A program made the translations under genes and the position numbers. The notes below the pieces were generated by a model, which saw only the letters and a list, made by a program, of their open reading frames with translations, was not told the DNA's origin and did not search any database. 64,000 bases of DNA. Source: an uncultured Anaerolineae bacterium. Its GTDB lineage: Bacteria; Chloroflexota; Anaerolineae; Promineifilales; Promineifilaceae. Below, piece by piece: positions 9,222-17,999 of this stretch; position 1 is the first letter of the stretch; every line of letters begins with the position of its first letter. Where the stretch lies: NCBI GenBank assembly GCA_905479495.1, contig CAJQMR010000016.1:62001-126000 (forward strand), written 5' to 3'.

Positions 9222-10088
9222 TTAGGAAACGGCCGTTACCACATTCCGTATCTCGCCGATGCCTTCCACAATCGAAGTAACGACATCGCCGGGACGCAAA
9301 AATTCGGGAGGGGTGCGGGCAAAACCTACACCATCTGGGGTGCCGGTGGCAATGATGTCACCGGGCAGCAGCGTCATGCCACGAGATAGGTAGGCGATGG
9401 TGGCGGGAATGTCAAAAATCATGTGGCGCGTATTGCTGGACTGTTTTCCCACGTTATTCACCAGGCAGCGAATGTTGAGATCATGAGGATTGGGCACCTC
9501 ATCTGCGGTGACAACCCAGGGACCAGTTGGACAGCTGCCGTCCAAGCTTTTGCCCTTGAAATACTGCTTGCCCTGGCGCTGCAAATCGCGCGCGCTGATG
9601 TCGTTGAGGACGGTGTAGCCAAAAACGTACTCCATTGCCTGTTCAGCCGGAATGTTTTTGCCTTCCTTGCCAATGATCACAGCCAGTTCCACTTCCCAAT
9701 CAATCTTCTCGGAAACTTGGGGATCAAAAGGGATGGGATCGGTGGGGCCAGAAACGGCCGTTGTTGCCTTGGTAAACACGATTGGCAGTTCAGGCAAAGA
9801 GACATTTTGCCCCAGGGCAGACAAAGATTCGTGCGCATGTTCCGCATAATTAAGCCCCAGGCACATCACGTTGCGCTTGGGCAAAAGCGGGGCGTGCAGC
9901 TTTACGTCTGCTAGCGGAATGCCTGCCACTTTGCTGGCGTGTTGCTGAACCATTGCCAATCCATCGGTGCTGAGCGCAATAACCGTTTGCATGGATGGGG
10001 CAAGGGCAGACAGATCATAGACGTGGTTGTCTTGAACTAGGCCGACTTTTGGGGAACGGCCGTCAACTTCATAGCGCACAAATTTCAA
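9222..10088 (-). CDS. Fumarylacetoacetate hydrolase (FAH) family protein
   Basis: A 288-residue FAH-fold enzyme; members hydrolyse or decarboxylate acylpyruvates and related 2-oxo compounds with a bound divalent metal. A short N-terminal domain precedes the catalytic fold. Metal-ligand region DWEVELAVIIGK and the signature GTPDGVGFARTPP are present. The start is a TTG at 10088, supported by TAGGAG six bases upstream on the minus strand; no in-frame ATG fits better. It is the last gene of the minus-strand run, behind a zinc-ribbon protein and a GCAAAG hairpin. The natural substrate is unknown. Confidence 0.88.
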   Translation of the reverse strand: MKFVRYEVDGRSPKVGLVQDNHVYDLSALAPSMQTVIALSTDGLAMVQQHASKVAGIPLADVKLHAPLLPKRNVMCLGLNYAEHAHESLSALGQNVSLPELPIVFTKATTAVSGPTDPIPFDPQVSEKIDWEVELAVIIGKEGKNIPAEQAMEYVFGYTVLNDISARDLQRQGKQYFKGKSLDGSCPTGPWVVTADEVPNPHDLNIRCLVNNVGKQSSNTRHMIFDIPATIAYLSRGMTLLPGDIIATGTPDGVGFARTPPEFLRPGDVVTSIVEGIGEIRNVVTAVS

Positions 10089-10108
10089 AGCAATCTCCTA
10101 AAGATGGA

Positions 10109-10164
10109 ACCGCAAAGAATAGAGAAAGCGCAAAGTCTATTATTCAAGCTTTGCGCTCTGCGGT
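10109..10164. repeat. GCAAAG-family intergenic hairpin
   Basis: Inverted repeat AGCGCAAAG (10127-10135) against CTTTGCGCT (10149-10157), extended by ACCGC and GCGGT at the outer ends. The left arm carries tandem GCAAAG-like units. It sits between two co-directional genes of the minus-strand run. Confidence 0.65.
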
Positions 10165-10171
10165 AACTAAT

Positions 10172-10429
10172 TTAGCTTTCAGGGGCTGTCACCTGCCAGG
10201 TGTGTTGACAGGTCTGGCAGCGGTAGACCGTCTCCATAATGAGCTGCACATCCAACTTTGTGGCATAGCCCATTGTCTGGTTTTGCTTCAATTGTTTAAG
10301 CTGCTGCTCAACGATGCGTACTTGGAAACCATTGCACTCAGGGCAGCTAACCTTTTGTTTGCCGCGCTGCAAATAGCTCACAAAAAACACAATCAATACG
10401 ACAGCGCCAATTGGGAGAAGAAATTCCAT
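10172..10429 (-). CDS. Small membrane-anchored zinc-ribbon protein
   Basis: An 85-residue protein with one N-terminal transmembrane helix (about 3-20) followed by a cytoplasmic or exposed domain carrying CPEC (about 34-37) and CQTC (about 71-74), a typical four-cysteine zinc ribbon. The ATG immediately follows the TAA of the upstream peptidase gene (TAAATG), so translation is probably coupled. No specific function is recognisable. The paired CxxC motifs and tight coupling make it a likely real gene. Confidence 0.75.
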   Translation of the reverse strand: MEFLLPIGAVVLIVFFVSYLQRGKQKVSCPECNGFQVRIVEQQLKQLKQNQTMGYATKLDVQLIMETVYRCQTCQHTWQVTAPES

Positions 10430-12865
10430 TTAACGACGCCCAACACGCTTGCCGATGTCACGGCCAACCCACACCTCTTCTTTAAAAGCAGGATCGCTGG
10501 CGGAGGCGACAAAGTAAGTAACCCCCTGCACGGTAGGCCGTTGTTGAATTTCGCGCCAAAAGTCCAGATATTGCTGGGCCTTGCGATAGACAGGCGTGCC
10601 CCCTTTGTTGTTGCTGGCCTCGGTAACCCAAATGGGCTTAAAGCGAAAACGGCTGATGTAATCGTCCAGTACGTCCAGCGCTTTTTCCATGGGATAGACA
10701 TTGGACCAATAGGTATGGATGCCCAGACCATCGGCTGCTTCCACAGCGGCACGGCTGGCTTCTACAAATTGAATATGATCTTGTTTGATGCCAGAAACGG
10801 CCGATCCCGGTGACAATCCTGGATAGATAAATTTACGGCCGGGCAGCGCTTGCCGGTAAAGGCGAAGCACCTCCAGCCACCATTGGGCAAAGCTGGCCCC
10901 GTCATGCCAGGCCCCAGACAGTCCTTCTGGCACCAAATTAGGCTCATTGTGCAGTTCAATGACTACATCCTTGCCGGAACCAATCATGTCTAGCGTACGC
11001 CGCACATCATTGAGCGTGTCATTCAGAAATTGACCTGGGCTGATGGTACGAACCCCGCCAGAGGTGCGAAAGTCGAGGAAGGCGCGGACGACCCAGCGGG
11101 CAGAAGGGTGCGCTTTGGCTAGTTTTTGTACGGCCGTTGGTTCATGAAACGACAGCACTTTGATCATGCCAGGGCGCATGTCGGCAAACTCATCAATTTC
11201 TGCCTGCGAAATACCTGGATCAGCCGAGGCGTGTAGGCCAATGCTGGCATTGCCCAAAAGCGGTGGTTCTGGATCCAAAACCTCGTCTGGCGGTGTGACC
11301 GTGTCGATCACTGCCACTGGGCCGGATACGGTTGCTTGCAAAATATTGTCATCCACGCGCACCGGCGTGTATTCCCCTTGTGCCGCACCGGTCACGATCA
11401 TGCTGGCGTTGCCCGGCACAAATCCCACCTTTTCGGCATCACGCCTGGGCATTTTGCGCAGATTAATGCCGTATTGTCCTGCCGTGGCCATACCGCCGGA
11501 AAGAGAAATGGCTGCGGTAAAGGCCCAGCCTGGGGTGGTATCGGCCGTAGGTTGGGGCGGTGTTGTCGGGGTAGTTGTATCTCCAGGGAATGGGGTTGGC
11601 TGGGTGACGGCTGGTAAGGTCGCTGGTATGTTGCGCAGATCGCTGCGGGAGACGTAAACAGGGGTGTACTCGCCACTAGATTGTCCAGCGACCGTACCGG
11701 TGCCCCCCTCCACAAACAGGCCAAGCTTGCTGCCGCCACGCACAGGGGCCGCGCGTAAATTGGTACCAAAACGACCCGAGATGGCTTGACGGCCGTTTAC
11801 CGTCAGATTTTGTGTATACGCCCAACCTAAAATGGCATCTGTTGGCGGTGGTGTTGTTGGTTCTGAGTCGGGGCCTGGGGTTACGGGTGGTGCAACTTCA
11901 TCGGGGATGTTGATGGGCCCAGAAAAATCAACCCGGCGAGCAGTGACTGGTGTGTATTCACCTTGTATTGGCCCTGTAACTGTAAGTGTGCTGCCACCTT
12001 TTACCAATCCCATGTTTGAAGCGGTGCGGTTGGGTCCCGATCGTAAATTGATGCCATATTCCCCTACCACAGCCTGGTTGCCACTGCGAGTAATGTAGTT
12101 TGAGAAAGCCCACCCGTTGACGACATTTTCTGTGGGTGCTGGTGGTGGTGCCGGTGTTGGTGCTGGCGGTGTTGGGACATTGTTCAAACTGGCATTAGCT
12201 ACCTTTACTGGTGTATATTGGCCTCTGGCCGCCCCAGTGACAATAACAATGGTGCCGCCAGGTACCAGATCGATCTTTTTGCCAACGACGCTGGCTGTTT
12301 CACGCAAATTGATGCCACCACTGTTAACCTGAGCCAAATCACCAGCCACAATAATGCCATCCGTGTAAGCCCAGCCATCTGTGTAGGGTCCTGCCGGACG
12401 TTGCCAGCCCAGTAGGGGGAGCAAGAACGGCGTGGGATCAAAGATATTGTAGGGCCATTTTGTCCCGCTAGTATCGGTATAACTTTGGTTTACTCGCTTA
12501 AGAGTGAGATGTAGATGGGAGCCAAAGCTGTTGCCGGTGTTATCGGCTAACCCAAGCTGATCGCCGGCTTTCACTGGTTGACCAACGCGGACAGTCGCTT
12601 GTTGCATATGGCCATAGATGGTTTGCCAACCATCTGCGTGGTCTATACGGACGTGAATGCCATAATTGTGATTGTTGGCCTGGGTATTTACCACACGGAC
12701 GGTGCCGGGAGCAACGGCGAATATTTTGCTGCCCGTTGGTGCCATTAAATCTAACCCTTCATGGCCGGGCAGACCAAACTGGGCGTAGTTATGGGGATTT
12801 TGCCCAAAATATTGATTGATTTGGCGGAATTCGGTGGGCCAAACTTCAAATTTGAAATCGCTCAT
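10430..12865 (-). CDS. M23 peptidase, four SH3-like repeats and a glycosidase-like domain
   Basis: A multidomain 811-residue protein, probably acting on cell wall or exopolysaccharide. Residues about 15-150 form an M23 (LytM) metallopeptidase with zinc motifs HEGLD and HLHLT. Four SH3-like repeats follow, each opening GWA(Y/F) and containing INLR and (G/E)YTPV. The C-terminal about 250 residues look like a TIM-barrel glycosidase, with HNEPN and VTEAS as candidate acid/base and nucleophile glutamates. I chose ATG 12865 (MSDFKFEV) because AAGGAG lies just upstream; the ORF extends 15 codons further without such support. No signal peptide is visible, which is odd for a wall hydrolase. Confidence 0.82.
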   Translation of the reverse strand: MSDFKFEVWPTEFRQINQYFGQNPHNYAQFGLPGHEGLDLMAPTGSKIFAVAPGTVRVVNTQANNHNYGIHVRIDHADGWQTIYGHMQQATVRVGQPVKAGDQLGLADNTGNSFGSHLHLTLKRVNQSYTDTSGTKWPYNIFDPTPFLLPLLGWQRPAGPYTDGWAYTDGIIVAGDLAQVNSGGINLRETASVVGKKIDLVPGGTIVIVTGAARGQYTPVKVANASLNNVPTPPAPTPAPPPAPTENVVNGWAFSNYITRSGNQAVVGEYGINLRSGPNRTASNMGLVKGGSTLTVTGPIQGEYTPVTARRVDFSGPINIPDEVAPPVTPGPDSEPTTPPPTDAILGWAYTQNLTVNGRQAISGRFGTNLRAAPVRGGSKLGLFVEGGTGTVAGQSSGEYTPVYVSRSDLRNIPATLPAVTQPTPFPGDTTTPTTPPQPTADTTPGWAFTAAISLSGGMATAGQYGINLRKMPRRDAEKVGFVPGNASMIVTGAAQGEYTPVRVDDNILQATVSGPVAVIDTVTPPDEVLDPEPPLLGNASIGLHASADPGISQAEIDEFADMRPGMIKVLSFHEPTAVQKLAKAHPSARWVVRAFLDFRTSGGVRTISPGQFLNDTLNDVRRTLDMIGSGKDVVIELHNEPNLVPEGLSGAWHDGASFAQWWLEVLRLYRQALPGRKFIYPGLSPGSAVSGIKQDHIQFVEASRAAVEAADGLGIHTYWSNVYPMEKALDVLDDYISRFRFKPIWVTEASNNKGGTPVYRKAQQYLDFWREIQQRPTVQGVTYFVASASDPAFKEEVWVGRDIGKRVGRR

Positions 12866-13017
12866 ACGACACTCCTTGTTTTTGGCTGGGTTTGCAAAGT
12901 GGTAGTGCAAATATAGTGCAGATTGTACCTGTTTGTAAAGGATTGGCTATTTGTAGATAAGAGGGAGTTGCTTCAATGGTAACGGATCCCCACATTCGTG
13001 GGAACGGCATTTTGAGG

Positions 13018-13809
13018 TTAACGAATGCGGCGCTGCCAGTATTCCTTTGGGGTAAGTTCAGTCAGCTCAGCACTGGCCATAATAAAGTCGAGCAGGAGGC
13101 GATTGAACTTGGCTTTTTCTTGCAGCATGGGGAAGTGGTGGCACAAATCCAGCTCTACATAGAAGCGTTCATTCACCGATTGTTGCAGGTAGCTGTGTTC
13201 GCCATTGGGTGGCAACACTAAACTATCCTGACTTCCATACACCATTAGCAAGGGACGATTTAAGTTAGTAATATCAGAAATAAGGTCCAGATTACTGAAT
13301 GAATCGATGGATTTTGAGACGGCAACAGGATCTACCTTACGGATTTCACTGTCGACTTCGGTAAAGCTTTCGGAGCGGCCTAAAACACGGCTCACCATGG
13401 ATTCTGCATCTGCACCCTGTAAGCGGTTTGTGATATATGATCCCGTAATTGGCAAAGAAATGGTGGCAACTTTTTCAACGTTGACCGGATATTGTGCTGT
13501 GTAGTTCAACGCCACAATTGCCCCTAAGCCGTGTCCAACTAAAATGACAGGTCGGGCAACGCCTAGTTTATCAATAAATTGATTTACCATATCCACATAG
13601 GCTGCTAGAGAGTATGTTTCAGGGGATTTACTGGAATCGCCAAAGCCCCAAAGATCAAAAGCAAAGGTGCGGAAATGGGCAGAGAGTGCCTGCATCGAGG
13701 GCCACCAATAGCGCCAGGAACCAACCCACCCGTGAATAAAGATCAACGGTTGGCCGCGCCCAAGTACCTCATAATGAATTAGTTGGCTTTCGATGGTAGT
13801 GATGCTCAT
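13018..13809 (-). CDS. Alpha/beta-hydrolase fold protein lacking the nucleophile serine
   Basis: A 263-residue alpha/beta-hydrolase fold protein. The oxyanion-region HGW (26-28) and the strand leading to the nucleophile elbow are present, but the elbow reads GHGLG (92-96) where active members have GHSxG. The codon at 13528-13530 is GGC on the minus strand, one base from AGC. The acid (GSQD) and histidine (CHHFPM) regions remain. Its paralogue at 22143-22964 keeps the serine. It follows the kinase/response-regulator pair in the same direction. It may be a non-catalytic binding protein or a recently inactivated enzyme. Confidence 0.85.
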   Translation of the reverse strand: MSITTIESQLIHYEVLGRGQPLIFIHGWVGSWRYWWPSMQALSAHFRTFAFDLWGFGDSSKSPETYSLAAYVDMVNQFIDKLGVARPVILVGHGLGAIVALNYTAQYPVNVEKVATISLPITGSYITNRLQGADAESMVSRVLGRSESFTEVDSEIRKVDPVAVSKSIDSFSNLDLISDITNLNRPLLMVYGSQDSLVLPPNGEHSYLQQSVNERFYVELDLCHHFPMLQEKAKFNRLLLDFIMASAELTELTPKEYWQRRIR

Positions 13810-13837
13810 TTTTTAGCCAGTTTCTGCCTTGTTTAGT

Positions 13838-13875
13838 ACCCATTCGCCAATTAAATATGGACTTGGCGAATGGGT
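13838..13875. terminator. 13-bp hairpin after the response regulator
   Basis: Perfect inverted repeat ACCCATTCGCCAA (13838-13850) and TTGGCGAATGGGT (13863-13875) with a 12-nt loop. It separates the response regulator from the hydrolase downstream. There is no T run on the minus strand, so it may be a processing or pausing element rather than an intrinsic terminator. Confidence 0.5.
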
Positions 13876-13902
13876 TTAAAGTAGCTGTTTGCTTTTAAAT
13901 TG

Positions 13903-14283
13903 CTAGGTTAATTCCGAATGACTATTTAATACTTTGTTGATTGTATTAACCAGTGTATCGGGTGCAAATGGTTTTAGAATGTAGTCGGCTGCACCAGCAT
14001 TTAAACCGGTTTGTATTTCCTGTTCTTGCCCTTTGGCTGACAAAAAGATAATGGGAATATCTTTAGTCGCATCCATTTCTTTAAGGCGGCGACATGCTTC
14101 ATAGCCTGTCATGCGTGGCATACGTACATCCATCAGAATCAAATCAAACGATTGCCCTTGCGCTTTTTCAACTGCCAAAGAACCATCTTCTACGCTGACC
14201 ACGTCAAATCCACTGAATTGAAGGGTTAATACCACCAATTCGCGAATATCTTGATCATCTTCGGCTATCAGAATTTTTGTCAT
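13903..14283 (-). CDS. Stand-alone response regulator receiver (CheY-like)
   Basis: A 126-residue single-domain receiver. The acidic pocket EDD (8-10), the phosphoacceptor in LILMDVRMPRMTG (Asp about 52), the switch Ser in FLSAKG and Lys in ILKPFAP are all visible. AAAGAG lies upstream of the ATG. It starts 14 bases after the end of the multi-GAF kinase gene, so it is most probably its cognate receiver. With no output domain it must act by protein contact or in a phosphorelay. Confidence 0.93.
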   Translation of the reverse strand: MTKILIAEDDQDIRELVVLTLQFSGFDVVSVEDGSLAVEKAQGQSFDLILMDVRMPRMTGYEACRRLKEMDATKDIPIIFLSAKGQEQEIQTGLNAGAADYILKPFAPDTLVNTINKVLNSHSELT

Positions 14284-14297
14284 AATGTCTCTTTACA

Positions 14298-17200
14298 TTA
14301 GGTTGGGTCGCTATCTTCGATAACAACCGGCAAGTTAAAGGTAAACATGCTACCTTTGCCCAGCTCGCTTTCTACCTTCAGGCGGCCGCCATGCATTTCG
14401 ATAAGGCTGCGCACAATGGCCAAACCCAGCCCGGTGCCAGGTACGCGTTGAACTTCTGAGTCTTCGGCGCGGTAGAAGCGGTCAAATATTTTCTCGTGAT
14501 TTTCCTTGGAAATGCCAATGCCAGTATCTTTGACGCTAATATGGACATAGCTGTGCGTAGCTTTGGCGATGACAGTGATTTGGCCGTCATCTGGTGTGTA
14601 GTTCAGGGCATTGTCGAGCAAGTTGGTAAGGACCTGCGTAATGCGGGCATGATCGGCATTGACCAAGGGCAGGGAGGGCGCAATTTCTGTGGTGACATTA
14701 AGCGAGCGTGCTTCATGCTGGATACGGCCGTGTAAATGTCCATCCACTACTTGAGAAATGATTTGGGGCACGTCTAACGGCCGTAAATCTAATCCTGTCT
14801 TGCCCGTTTCAATGCGTGAGATGTCCAGCAAATCATTTACCAGCATATGCAGCCGGTCGGCATTGTTTTTTATGACCTGCAAATACCGGATTTGCGGGTC
14901 GGTCATAGAGCCAGCTGCACCCATCAGCATGAGGTCAGCATAGCCCTTGATTGAGGTCATTGGCGTGCGTAATTCATGTGAAACAGTAGAGACAAACTCG
15001 CTCTTTAACTTGTCAACCTCAACTTCTTTGGTGATGTCACGGAAAATCGACACCGTTCCGTAAAACTGATTGTCAGACAAAACGGGTGACAAATGAACAC
15101 TGACAAACTTGTCTTCAATCACCAGCTGATCGGCCAGATAGGTCCATTGCTCAATGCGGTCAGCATTATGGGCCCAATCGTTGATGGTGTGAATCCACGA
15201 TTCGCCAAAGTGACCGTACAAACCTAACAGCTCATTAATTGATTTGCCCAGAAGCTGATTGCGGGGAATATCTAAAATATTGCAGGCGGGTAGATTGGCA
15301 ATATCAACTTTGTTGTTGTTATCGGCCACAATTACGCCATCAGCAATACTTTCTAGAATGGCTTCCAGATTTGCTTTTTGAATAATTTCGGTGCGCAACA
15401 TGGAGCCAAGCTGTTCTGCCTGATCAAAAATGAGCTTGTACAGGCTGGCATTATTGATGGCATGAGCCACTTGAATAGCGGCAGCTTCAACCAGATCCAG
15501 CTGCTGGTCAGTGAAAGCGTTCCCCTCATGATGGAACATCATCAGAACGCCGATAACTTCCTCATTCAGGATTAGGGGGACGCCCAAAACAGAGCGATGC
15601 TTCAGGCTGGTTTCACGTTCCAACCAGCGAGAATCGTTGTGGGTGTCATGCACAATGACGGCCGAACGGTTATCAACCATCCAACCAGCCAACCCTTCGC
15701 TGCGCATCATGCCACTGGGAATACCACCAGGGGGGATGTGCCGATCGCTGCCGATAGATGCCCGGAAAATAAACTCGCCAGATTCCTGGTCGATGAGCAA
15801 GATGGCCCCTTCGGCGGCATTGATTACGCCATTGACCAGTTGCAAAGCCTGACTCAACACATGATCCTGATCCAGGCTGGCTGACAGCTCGGTGGTAATG
15901 CGCAGCAAAATTTTGACACGATTACTTTCGTCGTTCAGTGCTTGCGTGCGTTCAGCAACACGATGATCCAGCGTTTCGTTAAATTCGCGGAGTTCATCGA
16001 ACAGGTTGGCATTTTGTAGGGCAATGGCTACCTGAACGCCAAAGGAGGTCGCCCAGCTAATATCCTTGTTATTAAATCGGTTGGGACTGTGTGTGTCTAC
16101 CAATACCAAGATGCCGGTTAGATCGCTCTCACGTAATAGCGGCACGCCCAGTACAGCTTGGATAGCTTCTGGCTGCGGCAGGCGAATTTCTACACGATCT
16201 TCCTGAGCAAGTTGGTTCAAAAAGGTTGGTTCACCAGATTGGGCCAGCTGCGTCACAAAGCTGGCCTGATCGTCTGTGGAGATGGTGGAGCCAATAAAGT
16301 TAGCCGCACCATGTCCGGCGGCAGCACTGCCTATGAATTGATCGGCTTCCCGCTGCCAGATGTAAGCCCCATCTACATTAAATATTCGCCGACCCTCGCT
16401 GCAAATAAGATTGAGAACCGTTTCTCTATCCAGGCTGGAGTTTAGCGCCAGGCTGACGTTGCCCATAGCTCCATAAAAGCGCTCCCGTTCATAAGTGTCT
16501 TCAAAAATGAGGGCAATTTCCAGGGCGGTTGCTGCCTGGTTGGCCAGGGCAGCGAGCAGCTTGCTTTCATGTTTAATAGCACCTGGTGAACGGCCGTTTT
16601 CGCTTAACAAATGAATGAAGCCGTAGGTTTCTCCTGTTAGCACCAGGGGCACTAGGGTGCAAAAATGGTCGTTAGATTTGGCCCAGACTGGTTTTGGCAG
16701 CGGTGACTCTGTTTCCTGGGCAATGTGGATGGTTTGTGTTTGTTGAGATTGAAGTAGATTTGTCAGGATCGGCGAAGTGGGGACCGTTAGCCGAGTGCCT
16801 GTAGAGGAAACGGCCGTATCCGCGTCCTGAGCCACATCCTTCAAAATAAGCAATTGGCCTTGCGCTGGCAGCCATTGGTAGATGGTGCAGCCTGCCGCGT
16901 CGATGGCTTCGATAGCTTGTTGGGCCAGGGTGGTTAATATCGCTTCTTTGTCTAGCGTGCTGGAAAGGGCATTGCTGCTGTTTAGCAGCAGTTCAAACTC
17001 TCGGTTTCGGTTAACAGCTTCCTGGAAGAGATAGGTGTTTTCAATAATGGAAGCGGCAAACTGAGCATATAGCTCAATGGTTTGTACCGCCATGGCGGAA
17101 GGACGACGGCCGTTTTCTGGCTGATCTAGACTGATGAGACCAATGCGCTTTTGCTGTTGATTATAGAGCGGCACGCAAAGCAAATCGTTAGGATGCCAGG

Positions 17201-17909
17201 TGTCGCCATTTTTCTGAACGGCCGTGTAATCTGGCAGCACCAGACCACTCATGTGTTGTTTAGCCCAGGCACTATTGCCTGGCACAAAATAGCAGCTGCC
17301 CTGGCGATATTTTTGTAAGGATTCATCCTCAAAAAGGGTTAACCAGGCCTGTGGGGGAGCAGGATTGTTGCGCAAAAAGTTTTCGTCTGCTTGGGTAATC
17401 CCAGCCGTAATCAGCAGTGTTGGGTTGAATGCTTCATCACGCAGACTTAGCACAACGCGATTCCAGCCAGTTTTTTGTAAGCCATTTGCCAATAATGTGA
17501 GCTGTTCTTCCAGGTCTGTTTCGTTGTTTACATGAGTGAGGGCAGTGAGCTGCTGCAATGCTTCAGCGGAATTGGCTAAATCGTTTAAATGGGGTTGGCG
17601 TGAAACAATAATCTGGATGAGACTATTTTCGTTTAGCTCCAGGGAGTGGCTGTGCAAGTTTAGGGGACGGCCGTCTTTACCCGGTACGATGCATTCAAAT
17701 GGCGTGGTCAAACAATCTTGCCAGCTGTGGGGGTGAGAAAATAAGTGCTCCGCAGCTTGCAACGATAAAATGTCCGGTGCCAGATCGAGTAGTGCACCAG
17801 CTGCATCATTCAAGTATAAAATCGTGCCGTCGGTCTCAGCTATGAGAACGCCTTCATGAAGGCTGTCCAACAAACTCCAAATCATAGCCGAGGTTAATTC
17901 TTTTTCCAT
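14298..17909 (-). CDS. Soluble multi-GAF/PAS sensor histidine kinase
   Basis: A 1203-residue kinase with no clear transmembrane segment. Domains in order: PAS (about 8-110), three GAF domains (about 120-295, 300-470, 480-640), a coiled coil ending in VAERTQAL, a fourth GAF (about 675-835), a second PAS (about 845-960), HisKA with SHELRTP (His978) and HATPase_c (about 1080-1195) with NLLDNALNYTP, DTGIGIS and GTGLGLA. It senses cytoplasmic ligands or redox/light cues through GAF/PAS pockets; none can be named. It is co-directional with a REC-GGDEF-like protein upstream and a CheY-like protein downstream. Confidence 0.93.
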   Translation of the reverse strand: MEKELTSAMIWSLLDSLHEGVLIAETDGTILYLNDAAGALLDLAPDILSLQAAEHLFSHPHSWQDCLTTPFECIVPGKDGRPLNLHSHSLELNENSLIQIIVSRQPHLNDLANSAEALQQLTALTHVNNETDLEEQLTLLANGLQKTGWNRVVLSLRDEAFNPTLLITAGITQADENFLRNNPAPPQAWLTLFEDESLQKYRQGSCYFVPGNSAWAKQHMSGLVLPDYTAVQKNGDTWHPNDLLCVPLYNQQQKRIGLISLDQPENGRRPSAMAVQTIELYAQFAASIIENTYLFQEAVNRNREFELLLNSSNALSSTLDKEAILTTLAQQAIEAIDAAGCTIYQWLPAQGQLLILKDVAQDADTAVSSTGTRLTVPTSPILTNLLQSQQTQTIHIAQETESPLPKPVWAKSNDHFCTLVPLVLTGETYGFIHLLSENGRSPGAIKHESKLLAALANQAATALEIALIFEDTYERERFYGAMGNVSLALNSSLDRETVLNLICSEGRRIFNVDGAYIWQREADQFIGSAAAGHGAANFIGSTISTDDQASFVTQLAQSGEPTFLNQLAQEDRVEIRLPQPEAIQAVLGVPLLRESDLTGILVLVDTHSPNRFNNKDISWATSFGVQVAIALQNANLFDELREFNETLDHRVAERTQALNDESNRVKILLRITTELSASLDQDHVLSQALQLVNGVINAAEGAILLIDQESGEFIFRASIGSDRHIPPGGIPSGMMRSEGLAGWMVDNRSAVIVHDTHNDSRWLERETSLKHRSVLGVPLILNEEVIGVLMMFHHEGNAFTDQQLDLVEAAAIQVAHAINNASLYKLIFDQAEQLGSMLRTEIIQKANLEAILESIADGVIVADNNNKVDIANLPACNILDIPRNQLLGKSINELLGLYGHFGESWIHTINDWAHNADRIEQWTYLADQLVIEDKFVSVHLSPVLSDNQFYGTVSIFRDITKEVEVDKLKSEFVSTVSHELRTPMTSIKGYADLMLMGAAGSMTDPQIRYLQVIKNNADRLHMLVNDLLDISRIETGKTGLDLRPLDVPQIISQVVDGHLHGRIQHEARSLNVTTEIAPSLPLVNADHARITQVLTNLLDNALNYTPDDGQITVIAKATHSYVHISVKDTGIGISKENHEKIFDRFYRAEDSEVQRVPGTGLGLAIVRSLIEMHGGRLKVESELGKGSMFTFNLPVVIEDSDPT

Positions 17910-17999
17910 GGTAGGTGTTAAACCCCAGCCGTTCCTTACGTTACATTACACGATTGCAAAAGGCTGCCAGAAAAGCCAGCCACTGACGAAGTGGCCTGA

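Noticed and set aside
12976..13221. 81-codon plus-strand ORF
   Set aside because: It overlaps the 3' end of the alpha/beta hydrolase in antisense and shows no family features.
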